Of a DNA stretch of 37,265 nt, positions 18,831 to 27,099 are shown piece after piece. Position numbers and translations under genes: made by a program. Numbering within the stretch: the stretch's first letter is position 1; every line of letters starts with the position of its first letter. Below the pieces are notes generated by a model, which worked only from the letters and a program-made list of their open reading frames with translations, searched no databases and was not told the origin of the DNA. Source of the stretch: Ilumatobacteraceae bacterium (lineage in GTDB: Bacteria > Actinomycetota > Acidimicrobiia > Acidimicrobiales > Ilumatobacteraceae); assembly GCA_030727685.1 (NCBI GenBank), contig JANRBC010000027.1, positions 1 to 37,265 on the forward strand, written 5' to 3'.

Positions 18831-18900
18831 GGAACCGACCTTGTGTTCACAAAAGTCTGTGGCTCCGTAAATAAACGGCGCAGACACGAAAGGAATAACC

Positions 18901-21390
18901 ATGGCCGAGGCCATTTCAGTAAGCGGTGCAATTTCAGGCACCGATAAAACTCTCTCATTTGAGACGGGTAAATTCGCTTTGCAATCGCAAGGTGCAGTAG
19001 TAGCAAAAATCGGCAAGACAACAGTTCTTGCCACAGCAAACGCAGCAAAGGGCGTGCGTGACGGCATCGACTTCTTTCCGTTGACAGTCGATGTTGAAGA
19101 GCGAGCATACGCAGCCGGCAAAATTCCGGGTTCGTTCTTTCGTCGTGAAGGTCGACCAAGTCAACAAGCGATTCTCACTTGTCGTTTGACAGATCGTCCA
19201 TTGCGTCCGGCCTTCCCAGATGGCTACCGCAATGAGACTCAAGTTGTAATCACCGTTATTGGTGCCGACCAAACCAACCCGCACGATGTTTTGGCGATCA
19301 ACGCAGCATCTGCGTCGTTCATGATCTCGGGCATTCCATTTGACGGACCAATCGGTGCAGTGCGTTTGGCTTTCAGTCAAGACGGCTCATGGATTGCACA
19401 TCCGACATTCGAAGAAGGCGAGCAATCAACTTTCGAATTGGTAGTCGCAGGTCGAGAACTCGACAATGGCGATGTTGCCGTGATGATGGTTGAAGCCGGT
19501 GGCACCGAAAAGAGTTTCACTTACTACGCCGACGGCGCACCAAAAGTTACAGAAGAAGTTATTGCTAGCGGCCTTGAGGCTTCAAAGCAGTTCATCAAAG
19601 AGTCGATCAAACTTCAACGTCAACTTGTTGCCAGCGTTATCGCAACTCGCGGACCAATCGAGCCGCTGAAATACACACCCGTGCTCGACTACACCGACGA
19701 GTTGTTCGCCGCAGTTGAGTCTGCAGCAACGACAAAACTTCAGCCGGCAATTCGCATTGCGCTCAAGAGCGATCGCAACGCAGCAATTGACGATGCAACT
19801 GCACAGACACTTGCCGAACTTGCCGAAAAGTTTCCTGGTCAAGAAAAGCAGATCAAAGAAGCCGTTCGCTCGTTGACCAAAAAGCTTGTTCGCAAGCGAG
19901 TTGTCGACGAGGGCATTCGTATCGATGGTCGTGGTCCAGCCGATCTGCGTCCGGTTTCAGCCGAAGTTGGTTTGATACCGACTGCACACGGCACCGGTTT
20001 GTTTCAACGCGGCGAGACTCAAGTGCTCAACGTATTGACAATGGCGATGCCAAAGATGAATCAGATGATCGACTCGATCACACCTGAGACTTCGAAGCGT
20101 TACATGCACGACTACAACATGGCGCCATGGGCGAACGGTGAAACCGGTCGCGTCGGCACGCCAAAGCGTCGCGAAATCGGACACGGTGCGCTCGCTGAGC
20201 GTGCGTTGTTTCCGGTTGTGCCAAGCCAAGAAGAGTTTGCCTACACATTGCGCTTGGTAAGCGAAGTGTTGTCGTCAAACGGTTCGACATCGATGGCTTC
20301 AGTTTGTGCGTCAAGTCTTTCATTAATGGATGCAGGTGTGCCGATCGTTGCGCCAGTCGCAGGTATCGCCATGGGTCTCATCTTTGATCAAGGCAAGTAC
20401 ACCGCATTGACAGACATTCTTGGTGCCGAAGATGCATTCGGCGACATGGACTTCAAAGTCGCCGGCACTGCAGACGCAGTGACGGCATTGCAGCTCGACA
20501 CAAAAATCGAGGGTATTCCGAGTGATGTTTTGGCGAAAGCTTTGCAACAAGCCAAAGACGCTCGTTTGAAGATTCTCGACGTGATGAACTCGGCGATCAG
20601 TGCACCGCGTGCAACTGTCAACGAGAGCGCGCCGAAGATTGTCACCTTCACGATTCCGCTTGACAAAGTCGGCGAAGTAATCGGACCAAAGGGCAAAGTT
20701 ATCAACACGATTCAGCAAGAAACTGGTGCTGAGATAAACGTGTCTGACGACGGCGCAACTGGCATCATCACAATTGGTTCACCAGACAACTCAAAAGTTG
20801 AAGATGCGAAATCTCGCATCTTGGCGATTGTTGATCCGCCAACTGCAGAACTCGGCGCTGTTTACACAGGTCGCGTTGTTAACACTGCGGCCTTTGGTGC
20901 ATTCGTAAATATTTTGCCTGGCCGCGACGGCTTGGTACATATTTCGAAACTTGGCAATGGTCAACGAGTTGCGCGCGTCGAAGACGTGCTTAACATCGGT
21001 GATGAAGTTCAGGTTCGCGTTGATGACATCGACGATCGTGGCAAGGTGAGCCTTAGCTTGATTGGTCCAGATGGCGAAGTCATCAAGGGCTCAGGTGGCG
21101 GTTCTGCCGGCGCGCAAGCCGATCGCGGAGATCGCGGTCCACGTCCTCGTTCGAATGACCGCGGTGATCGCAATGATCGTCCTCGTTCGAATGACCGAGG
21201 TGGTCGTGGTGATCGCAATGACCGTGGTCCACGAAATGATCGCGGTGGTCGCAACGATCGTCCACGTTCAAACGATCGTCCGCGCTCGAACGATCGAGAT
21301 GGCCGCAATGCTCCGTCAGATGCAGTCAGCGTAAGTTTCGAAGAAGAGTTTGACCGCGATTTGCGCAATGACCTCGGAGATCTCGGCTGA
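18901..21390 (+). CDS. pnp: Polyribonucleotide nucleotidyltransferase (PNPase) with Arg/Asp-rich C-terminal tail
   Basis: FFPLTVDVEERAYAAGKIPGSFFRREGRPS, DYNMAPWANGETGRVGTPKRREIGHGALAERAL, KH (IGPKGKVINTIQQETGAEI) and S1 domains. Confidence 0.98.
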   Translation: MAEAISVSGAISGTDKTLSFETGKFALQSQGAVVAKIGKTTVLATANAAKGVRDGIDFFPLTVDVEERAYAAGKIPGSFFRREGRPSQQAILTCRLTDRPLRPAFPDGYRNETQVVITVIGADQTNPHDVLAINAASASFMISGIPFDGPIGAVRLAFSQDGSWIAHPTFEEGEQSTFELVVAGRELDNGDVAVMMVEAGGTEKSFTYYADGAPKVTEEVIASGLEASKQFIKESIKLQRQLVASVIATRGPIEPLKYTPVLDYTDELFAAVESAATTKLQPAIRIALKSDRNAAIDDATAQTLAELAEKFPGQEKQIKEAVRSLTKKLVRKRVVDEGIRIDGRGPADLRPVSAEVGLIPTAHGTGLFQRGETQVLNVLTMAMPKMNQMIDSITPETSKRYMHDYNMAPWANGETGRVGTPKRREIGHGALAERALFPVVPSQEEFAYTLRLVSEVLSSNGSTSMASVCASSLSLMDAGVPIVAPVAGIAMGLIFDQGKYTALTDILGAEDAFGDMDFKVAGTADAVTALQLDTKIEGIPSDVLAKALQQAKDARLKILDVMNSAISAPRATVNESAPKIVTFTIPLDKVGEVIGPKGKVINTIQQETGAEINVSDDGATGIITIGSPDNSKVEDAKSRILAIVDPPTAELGAVYTGRVVNTAAFGAFVNILPGRDGLVHISKLGNGQRVARVEDVLNIGDEVQVRVDDIDDRGKVSLSLIGPDGEVIKGSGGGSAGAQADRGDRGPRPRSNDRGDRNDRPRSNDRGGRGDRNDRGPRNDRGGRNDRPRSNDRPRSNDRDGRNAPSDAVSVSFEEEFDRDLRNDLGDLG
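21121..21310 (+). repeat. Degenerate intragenic repeats encoding (D/N)R-rich tail of PNPase
   Basis: Recurring CGTCCTCGTTCGAATGACCG / GATCGCGGTGGTCGCAACGATCGTCCACGTTC-type units; encode DRGDRGPRPRSNDRGDRNDRPRSNDRGGRGDRN... Confidence 0.8.
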
Positions 21391-21391
21391 G

Positions 21392-22159
21392 ATGACGATT
21401 CGCGTCGGTGTCATTGGCGCTGCCGGTCGGATGGGGGCAACGGTCTGTTCTGCAGTCGTTGCCGATAAAAACTTAGAACTTGTCGCCGCGGTTGATTCTG
21501 CGTCGGCTGGTTCTGTGGTTCATGGCATCGCGGTGTCTTCAGAACTTCGTGCTCTTGCCGACGCCAAGGTTGACGTAGCCGTCGACTTCACGGTCGCGGC
21601 GGCTTCGCGTATCAATCTGCCTTGGTTGGCGATGCACAACATTCACGCTGTTGTCGGCACCACTGGGTTCACAGACAAAGACATCGAAGATTTTAAAAAA
21701 ATATTTTCGTCGAGTAACTGCATTGTCGCGCCAAACTTTGCAATCGGCGCCGTATTGATGATGCGCTTTGCCGAAATAGCCGCACCATTTTTTGAAACCG
21801 CCGAGATAATCGAGATACATCACGATGGCAAAGCCGACTCACCCTCGGGCACGGCAATTTCAACGGCAAAACGTATGGTCAGTGCGAGCAATGCATGGGC
21901 AAAAGATCCAACCACCCACGAGGCAATTGCTGGCGCGCGCGGCGCCAAAGGCCCTGGCGATATTCCGATTCATGCGGTTCGCATGCGCGGCGTCGTAGCC
22001 AATCAAGAAGTTGTGCTTGGCACTCAAGGTCAGACATTGACGATTCGGCATGACACCATCGATCGAGCGAGTTTCATGCCTGGTGTTGTGTTGGCGTGCA
22101 AAAAAATTGCCGAGCACAAGGGCTTTACCCTCGGGCTCGACAAATTTTTAGAAATCTAA
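21392..22159 (+). CDS. dapB: 4-hydroxy-tetrahydrodipicolinate reductase
   Basis: IRVGVIGAAGRMGATV, VVGTTGFT, EIIEIHHDGKADSPSGTA. Start ATG 21392, 1 nt after the pnp stop. Confidence 0.97.
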   Translation: MTIRVGVIGAAGRMGATVCSAVVADKNLELVAAVDSASAGSVVHGIAVSSELRALADAKVDVAVDFTVAAASRINLPWLAMHNIHAVVGTTGFTDKDIEDFKKIFSSSNCIVAPNFAIGAVLMMRFAEIAAPFFETAEIIEIHHDGKADSPSGTAISTAKRMVSASNAWAKDPTTHEAIAGARGAKGPGDIPIHAVRMRGVVANQEVVLGTQGQTLTIRHDTIDRASFMPGVVLACKKIAEHKGFTLGLDKFLEI

Positions 22160-22173
22160 GCGCTGATTTTTAA

Positions 22174-22246
22174 GTGCTGAACTAATCAGCACGGCGAATT
22201 GATCGGAGCGTGCTGAACTAATTAGCGCAGCGAGTTGACTGCAGCG
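22174..22246. repeat. Tandem 36-bp imperfect repeat forming two hairpins between convergent dapB and tpx (candidate bidirectional terminator)
   Basis: Copies 22175-22210 and 22211-22246 match at 29/36 positions by manual alignment; copy 1 contains GTGCTGA-ACTAA-TCAGCAC (perfect 7-bp stem); copy 2 forms the equivalent stem with wobble pairs. Confidence 0.7.
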
Positions 22247-22800
22247 TCATAATTCGGTTCGCTGGCGATCTCGCTAACCAACTCGGTGTGCAACACTTTG
22301 CCTTTTTCGTCGGCGACAACTATTGCTCGCGCCAAGACACCTTTAAGCACGCCGTTTGTCAGGTTGACTCCGAACGCAGAACCAAAATTTGATCTGAATG
22401 ACGAAGCAGTCTTGACGTTGCTGAGACCTTCGCTGCCACAGAAGCGACCCTGCGCAAATGGAAGATCTGCTGACACGCAGTAAACCTCGGTGTTTTGCAA
22501 ACTTGCAGCAATTTCGTTGAACTTGCGAGTGCTTGTTGCACAAGTCGGTGTGTCGATGCTCGGGAAGATATTGAAGATCACTCGCTTGCCGGCAATGTCT
22601 TTATTGCTGATGTCTTTGAGTGCGCTGGTTGTCAAAGAAAACTTTGGCAAAGATTTGCCCGTCTTAGGTAGTTTGCCGCTTACTGAAACCGGATTGCCAC
22701 CCAAAGTAACTGTGGAGCCTGTTTTTTTAACAGTTTTCTTTGCTGTCTTTTTTACGGATTTCTTTTTCGCTTTGTTTGCAGTCTTCTTTTTTGATGCCAT
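22222..22800 (-). CDS. tpx: Thiol peroxidase (Tpx-type peroxiredoxin) with lysine-rich N-terminal extension
   Basis: FNIFPSIDTPTCATSTRKFNE (peroxidatic Cys), SADLPFAQGRFCGSEG (resolving Cys); N-term MASKKKTANKAKKKSVKKTAKKTVKKTGS. Confidence 0.92.
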   Translation of the reverse strand: MASKKKTANKAKKKSVKKTAKKTVKKTGSTVTLGGNPVSVSGKLPKTGKSLPKFSLTTSALKDISNKDIAGKRVIFNIFPSIDTPTCATSTRKFNEIAASLQNTEVYCVSADLPFAQGRFCGSEGLSNVKTASSFRSNFGSAFGVNLTNGVLKGVLARAIVVADEKGKVLHTELVSEIASEPNYDAAVNSLR

Positions 22801-22812
22801 GGTTTCTCCTGG

Positions 22813-23403
22813 TCACGTAGTTTTTGGTCGGCCCTTGCGAGCTGATTGCAATGTTGATGCCATAAAAAGCGCACCCACAACCCACCATTGGTAGCGCTCG
22901 ATATAACTTAAAAAGTCGCGGATTTGCTCTTCGAACAATTTGCCGCCGCGCCATAACACAATCAACTTCAGTACGACACCCACGATCAAGAGCGGCACGA
23001 ACTTTTTCGGCGACATTCGTCGATGACCGAGCAGTAAGCAAACGATGTTGCTGCCCGGCATAAGCACGAGAATTGCGGGCCCTGCCTTGTCGACGAGGCG
23101 CTCTGTCCATTTATATATGGCAGGTAGTTCGCCCATGTTGCCCTCAACCCAGCCGAGGGCTTTTGCGCCATACCAGCGACCAACAAAATAAAGCGCAATG
23201 CCAGCGATCAGCACACGTGTAAAACCAATTATTGAATAACTCAAAAGATCGATGTAGGGCACTGAGCCGAACAAGTTGCGGTTTCGTGAACTGAGCATCA
23301 GTACAAGTCGCGGTCGTTCATCGACAAGTGCAGGGCCAATATTGCTGCCGATTGTGCCGGTTACAAATAACAAGGTTGTAAGCGTCAGCACTGCTTTTCG
23401 CAT
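22813..23403 (-). CDS. DedA/VTT (SNARE-associated-like) family membrane protein
   Basis: Multi-TM with ALYFVGRWYGAKALGWVEGNMGE...AGPAILVLMPGSNIVCLLLGHRRMSPKKF resembling DedA/VTT proteins. ATG 23403 preferred (TACCGT -10 seven nt upstream); GTG 23412 possible. Confidence 0.65.
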   Translation of the reverse strand: MRKAVLTLTTLLFVTGTIGSNIGPALVDERPRLVLMLSSRNRNLFGSVPYIDLLSYSIIGFTRVLIAGIALYFVGRWYGAKALGWVEGNMGELPAIYKWTERLVDKAGPAILVLMPGSNIVCLLLGHRRMSPKKFVPLLIVGVVLKLIVLWRGGKLFEEQIRDFLSYIERYQWWVVGALFMASTLQSARKGRPKTT

Positions 23404-23487
23404 TCGTAGCACGGTAGCCGACTTGCTACGGTAATTAAGAGATAGTCAAGATATTTGATATCAGCTACAAGTTTTTTTGGGGGAGCA

Positions 23488-25116
23488 ATGAAGGGTCTGA
23501 TGCAAAACACACCATTGACGATGGTGCATCTTTTTGAACGAGCCGAAAATTATCACGCCGACAAGACGATTACCACGGCAACTGCGATCGGCAAAGATCG
23601 CACAACTTACGGCGAGTGGGCCGCGCGAACACGCCAACTTGGTGGCGCGCTCGACAAACTAAAAATTTCAAGCGATGGTCGTGTTGCCACATTCGCCTGG
23701 AATACCGCCCGACATCTTGAACTTTATTTCGCCGCGCCGTGCACCGGGCGCGTCTTGCACACGTTAAATATTCGCTTGTTTCCTGAGCAACTCACTTACA
23801 TTGCAAATCACGCAGAAGACGAAGTTATTTTCGTTGACCGCTCGTTGTTCGCATTGCTTGCACCGCTTTTGCCGACGTTTAAAACTGTCAAACATCTCGT
23901 AATTATGGACGACGGCAAAGGCGATGTGCCCGACTCAGTGCCTGGCATGCAGATGTACAAGTACGAAGAACTAATCAAGGGTGTATCCGGGGTTGAATTC
24001 AAAATCACCGATGAAAATTTGGCAGCCAGCATGTGTTACACGAGTGGCACAACGGGCAACCCAAAAGGTGTCGTTTACAGTCACCGCTCGACTTATATGC
24101 ACACGATGGGTGCGATGATGGTGGATTCATTAGGTGCGCGCGAGAGTGATGTGATTTTGCCAGTCGTGCCGATGTTTCATGCCAACGCATGGGGGTTGGC
24201 GCATGCCGCAGTTGCGTGTGGTGCAAGTCTTGTTATGCCTGGTCCAGATCTTTCTGGCAAAGCGATCGCAAATTTGATCGTCGAAGAAAAAGTAACTGTT
24301 GCTGCAGGTGTACCGACAATTTGGATGGGTGTGTTGCCCGAACTAAAGGGTCGCGATACTTCTTCGTTGCGAGTTATCCCTGTTGGTGGCAGTGCGGTGC
24401 CAAAAGCTTTGAGTGAGGCATATCGCGAAACAATCGGTCTACCGATTTTGCAAGCCTGGGGCATGACCGAGACGAGCCCGATCGCCGCAACTTGCAATTT
24501 GTCGCTTGCTGATCAGAAGAAATCAAACGAAGAACAAGCAGAGTTACGCACGACAGTTGGCACAATTAATTTTGGCGTCGATTGTCGTGTCGTGTTGCCG
24601 GGCACGACGATGCCTGTGCCTTGGGATGGCGAAACAAGTGGCGAGTTGCAATGCGCAGGCTCATGGATCGCTTCGACTTATTACAACGACCCTCGCGCTG
24701 CCGAAAGTTTTACCGAAGACGGTTGGTTGCGCACCGGTGACGTTGCAACTATGGATTCTTCAGGTCGCATTCGGCTAGTTGATCGAACCAAAGATCTGAT
24801 TAAGACCGGCGGTGAATGGATTTCATCAGTTGAAATCGAAAACGAACTTATGTCGCATCCGAAAATTAAAGAAGCAGCAGTTGTTGGTGTGCCGCACCCG
24901 AAATGGTCAGAGCGACCTTTGGCCTGCGTTGTTACGAACCCAGGCGAAACCCTGACCAAAGAAGAGGTGCTCGACTACATTCGGCCAAGATTGGCCAAGT
25001 GGCAAGTGCCAGACGACGTCGTCTTCATTGATGAAGTACCAAAAACCAGCGTTGGCAAATTTTCTAAAAAGACACTGCGCGACAAGTTCGCAGATTATGT
25101 CTTGCCGACTATTTAG
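23488..25116 (+). CDS. AMP-binding acyl-CoA synthetase (FadD-like)
   Basis: AMP-binding motif [55 protein letters not shown]-term [15 protein letters not shown]. Start ATG 23488 with GGGGGAG upstream. Confidence 0.94.
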   Translation: MKGLMQNTPLTMVHLFERAENYHADKTITTATAIGKDRTTYGEWAARTRQLGGALDKLKISSDGRVATFAWNTARHLELYFAAPCTGRVLHTLNIRLFPEQLTYIANHAEDEVIFVDRSLFALLAPLLPTFKTVKHLVIMDDGKGDVPDSVPGMQMYKYEELIKGVSGVEFKITDENLAASMCYTSGTTGNPKGVVYSHRSTYMHTMGAMMVDSLGARESDVILPVVPMFHANAWGLAHAAVACGASLVMPGPDLSGKAIANLIVEEKVTVAAGVPTIWMGVLPELKGRDTSSLRVIPVGGSAVPKALSEAYRETIGLPILQAWGMTETSPIAATCNLSLADQKKSNEEQAELRTTVGTINFGVDCRVVLPGTTMPVPWDGETSGELQCAGSWIASTYYNDPRAAESFTEDGWLRTGDVATMDSSGRIRLVDRTKDLIKTGGEWISSVEIENELMSHPKIKEAAVVGVPHPKWSERPLACVVTNPGETLTKEEVLDYIRPRLAKWQVPDDVVFIDEVPKTSVGKFSKKTLRDKFADYVLPTI

Positions 25117-25126
25117 AAATTAACCT

Positions 25127-25143
25127 ACCGCACAAACTGCGGT
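25127..25143. terminator. Possible short hairpin terminator after acyl-CoA synthetase
   Basis: ACCGCA-CAAAC-TGCGGT perfect 6-bp stem, 11 nt after the stop codon; no T-tract. Confidence 0.4.
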
Positions 25144-25228
25144 GTCTGTTGGCCACTTGAGCTAGCAACCAGTTGCCTGGGGCATTTTCGAGCAAATAGC
25201 TGCGAATAACCGGCAAAACTGGCATTAC

Positions 25229-25264
25229 TTGACAGTGAGACAGTTATAGTCTTATTGTCTCACT
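25229..25264 (+). promoter_or_regulatory. Leaderless tetR promoter with overlapping perfect operator palindrome
   Basis: -35 TTGACA (25229-25234), 18-bp spacer, -10 TATTGT (25253-25258), 6 nt, then ATG 25265; operator AGTGAGACA (25234-25242)-N13-TGTCTCACT (25256-25264). Confidence 0.8.
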
Positions 25265-25867
25265 ATGGCGGTACCTGAAGTTGTAAGCCCATCGGCGTTC
25301 ACCGAAGTTGAATCGCGTGTGCTTGATGCCACAAAGTTGGCCATAGAAAAATGGGGCGTCTCGCGATTTACGGTTGCCGATGTCTGCGATCTCTCGGGCG
25401 TCTCGCGTGCGACTGTCTATCGAATGTTTCCGGGTGGCAAAGAAATTTTGCTTGAAGCACTTCATGTGCGTTCGCTCGATGAATTTTTCACAACGCTTCT
25501 AGACCGCGCACAGGGCGCAAAGTCGCTTGAAGACCTTCTCGTGCGTTGCATCGTGTCGGCAACTACTGAATTGCGTAACGACCAACATTTGGCGATGATG
25601 TTGGCGACCGAACCAGGCACAACGTTGATGCAGTTCACCATTGATGGCTTGTCGCGAATTGTTCGAGTTGCCGCCTCATACTTGGCGCCGCTTGTTACAG
25701 ACTTTTTGCCGAAGCGTGAAGCCGATGCTTTGGTCGAAGTTTTGTCTCGACTTGTAATTTCTTATTTCTTGACGCCATCAGATCGCTACGACTTCACAAG
25801 CGAAGCGAGTGTTGCCAAGTTCTTAACTACTCATATCAACGTTCACGAATTAACAAAACATAACTAA
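25265..25867 (+). CDS. TetR/AcrR family transcriptional regulator
   Basis: N-terminal HTH AIEKWGVSRFTVADVCDLSGVSRATVYRMFPGGKEILLEA. Confidence 0.92.
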   Translation: MAVPEVVSPSAFTEVESRVLDATKLAIEKWGVSRFTVADVCDLSGVSRATVYRMFPGGKEILLEALHVRSLDEFFTTLLDRAQGAKSLEDLLVRCIVSATTELRNDQHLAMMLATEPGTTLMQFTIDGLSRIVRVAASYLAPLVTDFLPKREADALVEVLSRLVISYFLTPSDRYDFTSEASVAKFLTTHINVHELTKHN

Positions 25868-25887
25868 ACAATAAAAAGGGGATAATC

Positions 25888-27015
25888 ATGTCAATCACAG
25901 AAAAGCAAAATGAAGAAATTATTGGTCGTGATCAGATCAATAACATCGAAGCGATTTTGAGCATTCCACTCACACCCGCAAATGAAATCGAACATGTTGT
26001 CAAAAACAATGCAGACTCGGTTTTTACCTGGGACTACTCACTTACTCGCGAGCCATTGCGCAAACTTTATGAAAAGGCCAAGACGAGCCAATGGAACGGC
26101 ACATACGATTTAGATTGGAGTACAGAAGTCGATGTTGAAAAGACAGTTGCAATCGACCAGGCTGCAATCGGCACGGGTGTCAATACAGATTTGTACGCAG
26201 ATACAAAACTCGCCAAGTGGGGCGACAAAGAATGGCTCGAATTTGGCATTCACAGCCGCAAGTGGAGCCTCTCGCAGTTTTTGCACGGCGAGCAGGGTGC
26301 GCTGATTTGCACCAGCAAAATTGTCGAGACGGTGCCATGGTACGACGCAAAGTTGTACGCCAGCACTCAAGTTGTTGACGAGGCTCGTCACGTAGAAGTG
26401 TTCGCTCGTTATCTCGACGAGAAACTTGACGGTGGTTACCCGATCAATCCGCACCTTAGTTTGTTGCTCGATGACATCGTCAAAGACTCACGTTGGGACT
26501 TCACGTATCTCGGCATGCAGATCATGGTTGAAGGTTTGGCGCTTGCAGCTTTCGGCTACTTGCACCAATTGACCAGCGAACCGTTGTTGAAAAAACTTTT
26601 GCGCTATGTCATGAGCGACGAAGCACGCCACGTGGCTTTCGGTGTTCTCAGCCTCAAAGAGGTTTACGACGGCATGAGCGACAAAGAAATAATGGATCGC
26701 CAAGAGTTCGCTTACGAAGCAAGCATTCGTATGCGAGATCGCTTCTTGCAACAAGAAGTGTGGAACCACATGGGTGTCGACCCAAAGACTTTGATTCCGT
26801 TGCTGGTCAACGACCCAACACGAAAAGTCTTCCAACAAATGTTGTTCGCCAAGATCGTGCCGAATTGCAAGAAACTCGGCTTGCTTGACCGTAACGACAA
26901 GTGGTTGCGCCGTCGATTCGAAGAGATGGGCGTCATTCAATTCGAAGACTGGGAAAACACAGACGACGAATACCTCAAGTTCGAAATCGGCAAAGACGTC
27001 GAAATACGTCACTAG
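25888..27015 (+). CDS. Ferritin-like / diiron-carboxylate protein (putative oxygenase or desaturase-like)
   Basis: Two DEARH motifs (VVDEARHVEVFARY; MSDEARHVAFGV), each preceded by a candidate ligand Glu (FLHGEQGAL; IMVEGLALAAFG): ferritin-like E...ExxH arrangement. AAAGGGG SD. Confidence 0.75.
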   Translation: MSITEKQNEEIIGRDQINNIEAILSIPLTPANEIEHVVKNNADSVFTWDYSLTREPLRKLYEKAKTSQWNGTYDLDWSTEVDVEKTVAIDQAAIGTGVNTDLYADTKLAKWGDKEWLEFGIHSRKWSLSQFLHGEQGALICTSKIVETVPWYDAKLYASTQVVDEARHVEVFARYLDEKLDGGYPINPHLSLLLDDIVKDSRWDFTYLGMQIMVEGLALAAFGYLHQLTSEPLLKKLLRYVMSDEARHVAFGVLSLKEVYDGMSDKEIMDRQEFAYEASIRMRDRFLQQEVWNHMGVDPKTLIPLLVNDPTRKVFQQMLFAKIVPNCKKLGLLDRNDKWLRRRFEEMGVIQFEDWENTDDEYLKFEIGKDVEIRH

Positions 27016-27040
27016 TCGTCGAATCTTCTCTAGAGCGTCG

Positions 27041-27069
27041 CGACTAACGAGCAAAAAACTCGTTAGTCG
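27041..27069. terminator. Strong stem-loop, likely terminator after the diiron gene
   Basis: CGACTAACGAG (27041-27051) - CAAAAAA - CTCGTTAGTCG (27059-27069), perfect 11-bp stem; no T-tract follows. Confidence 0.7.
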
Positions 27070-27087
27070 TGAGCAAGACCAACTGAC

Positions 27088-27099
27088 TACTATCTAGCC
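27088..27099 (+). promoter_or_regulatory. Candidate leaderless -10 for dapA
   Basis: TACTAT (27088-27093) followed by 6 nt then ATG 27100. Confidence 0.6.

Noticed and set aside
21121-21310. CRISPR-like or VNTR array
   Set aside because: Repeats are degenerate, contiguous and in-frame within pnp; no unique spacers.
21009-21368. 119-aa minus-strand RSFERGR-repeat ORF and 90-aa plus-frame ORF in the pnp tail
   Set aside because: Both are by-products of the repetitive DNA encoding the PNPase tail.
25127-25143. Strong intrinsic terminator after the acyl-CoA synthetase
   Set aside because: Only a 6-bp stem and no T-tract; kept as a low-confidence feature, not a finding.
26488-27054. 188-aa minus-strand ORF
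   Set aside because: Antisense to the diiron gene, which has clear motifs and an SD.
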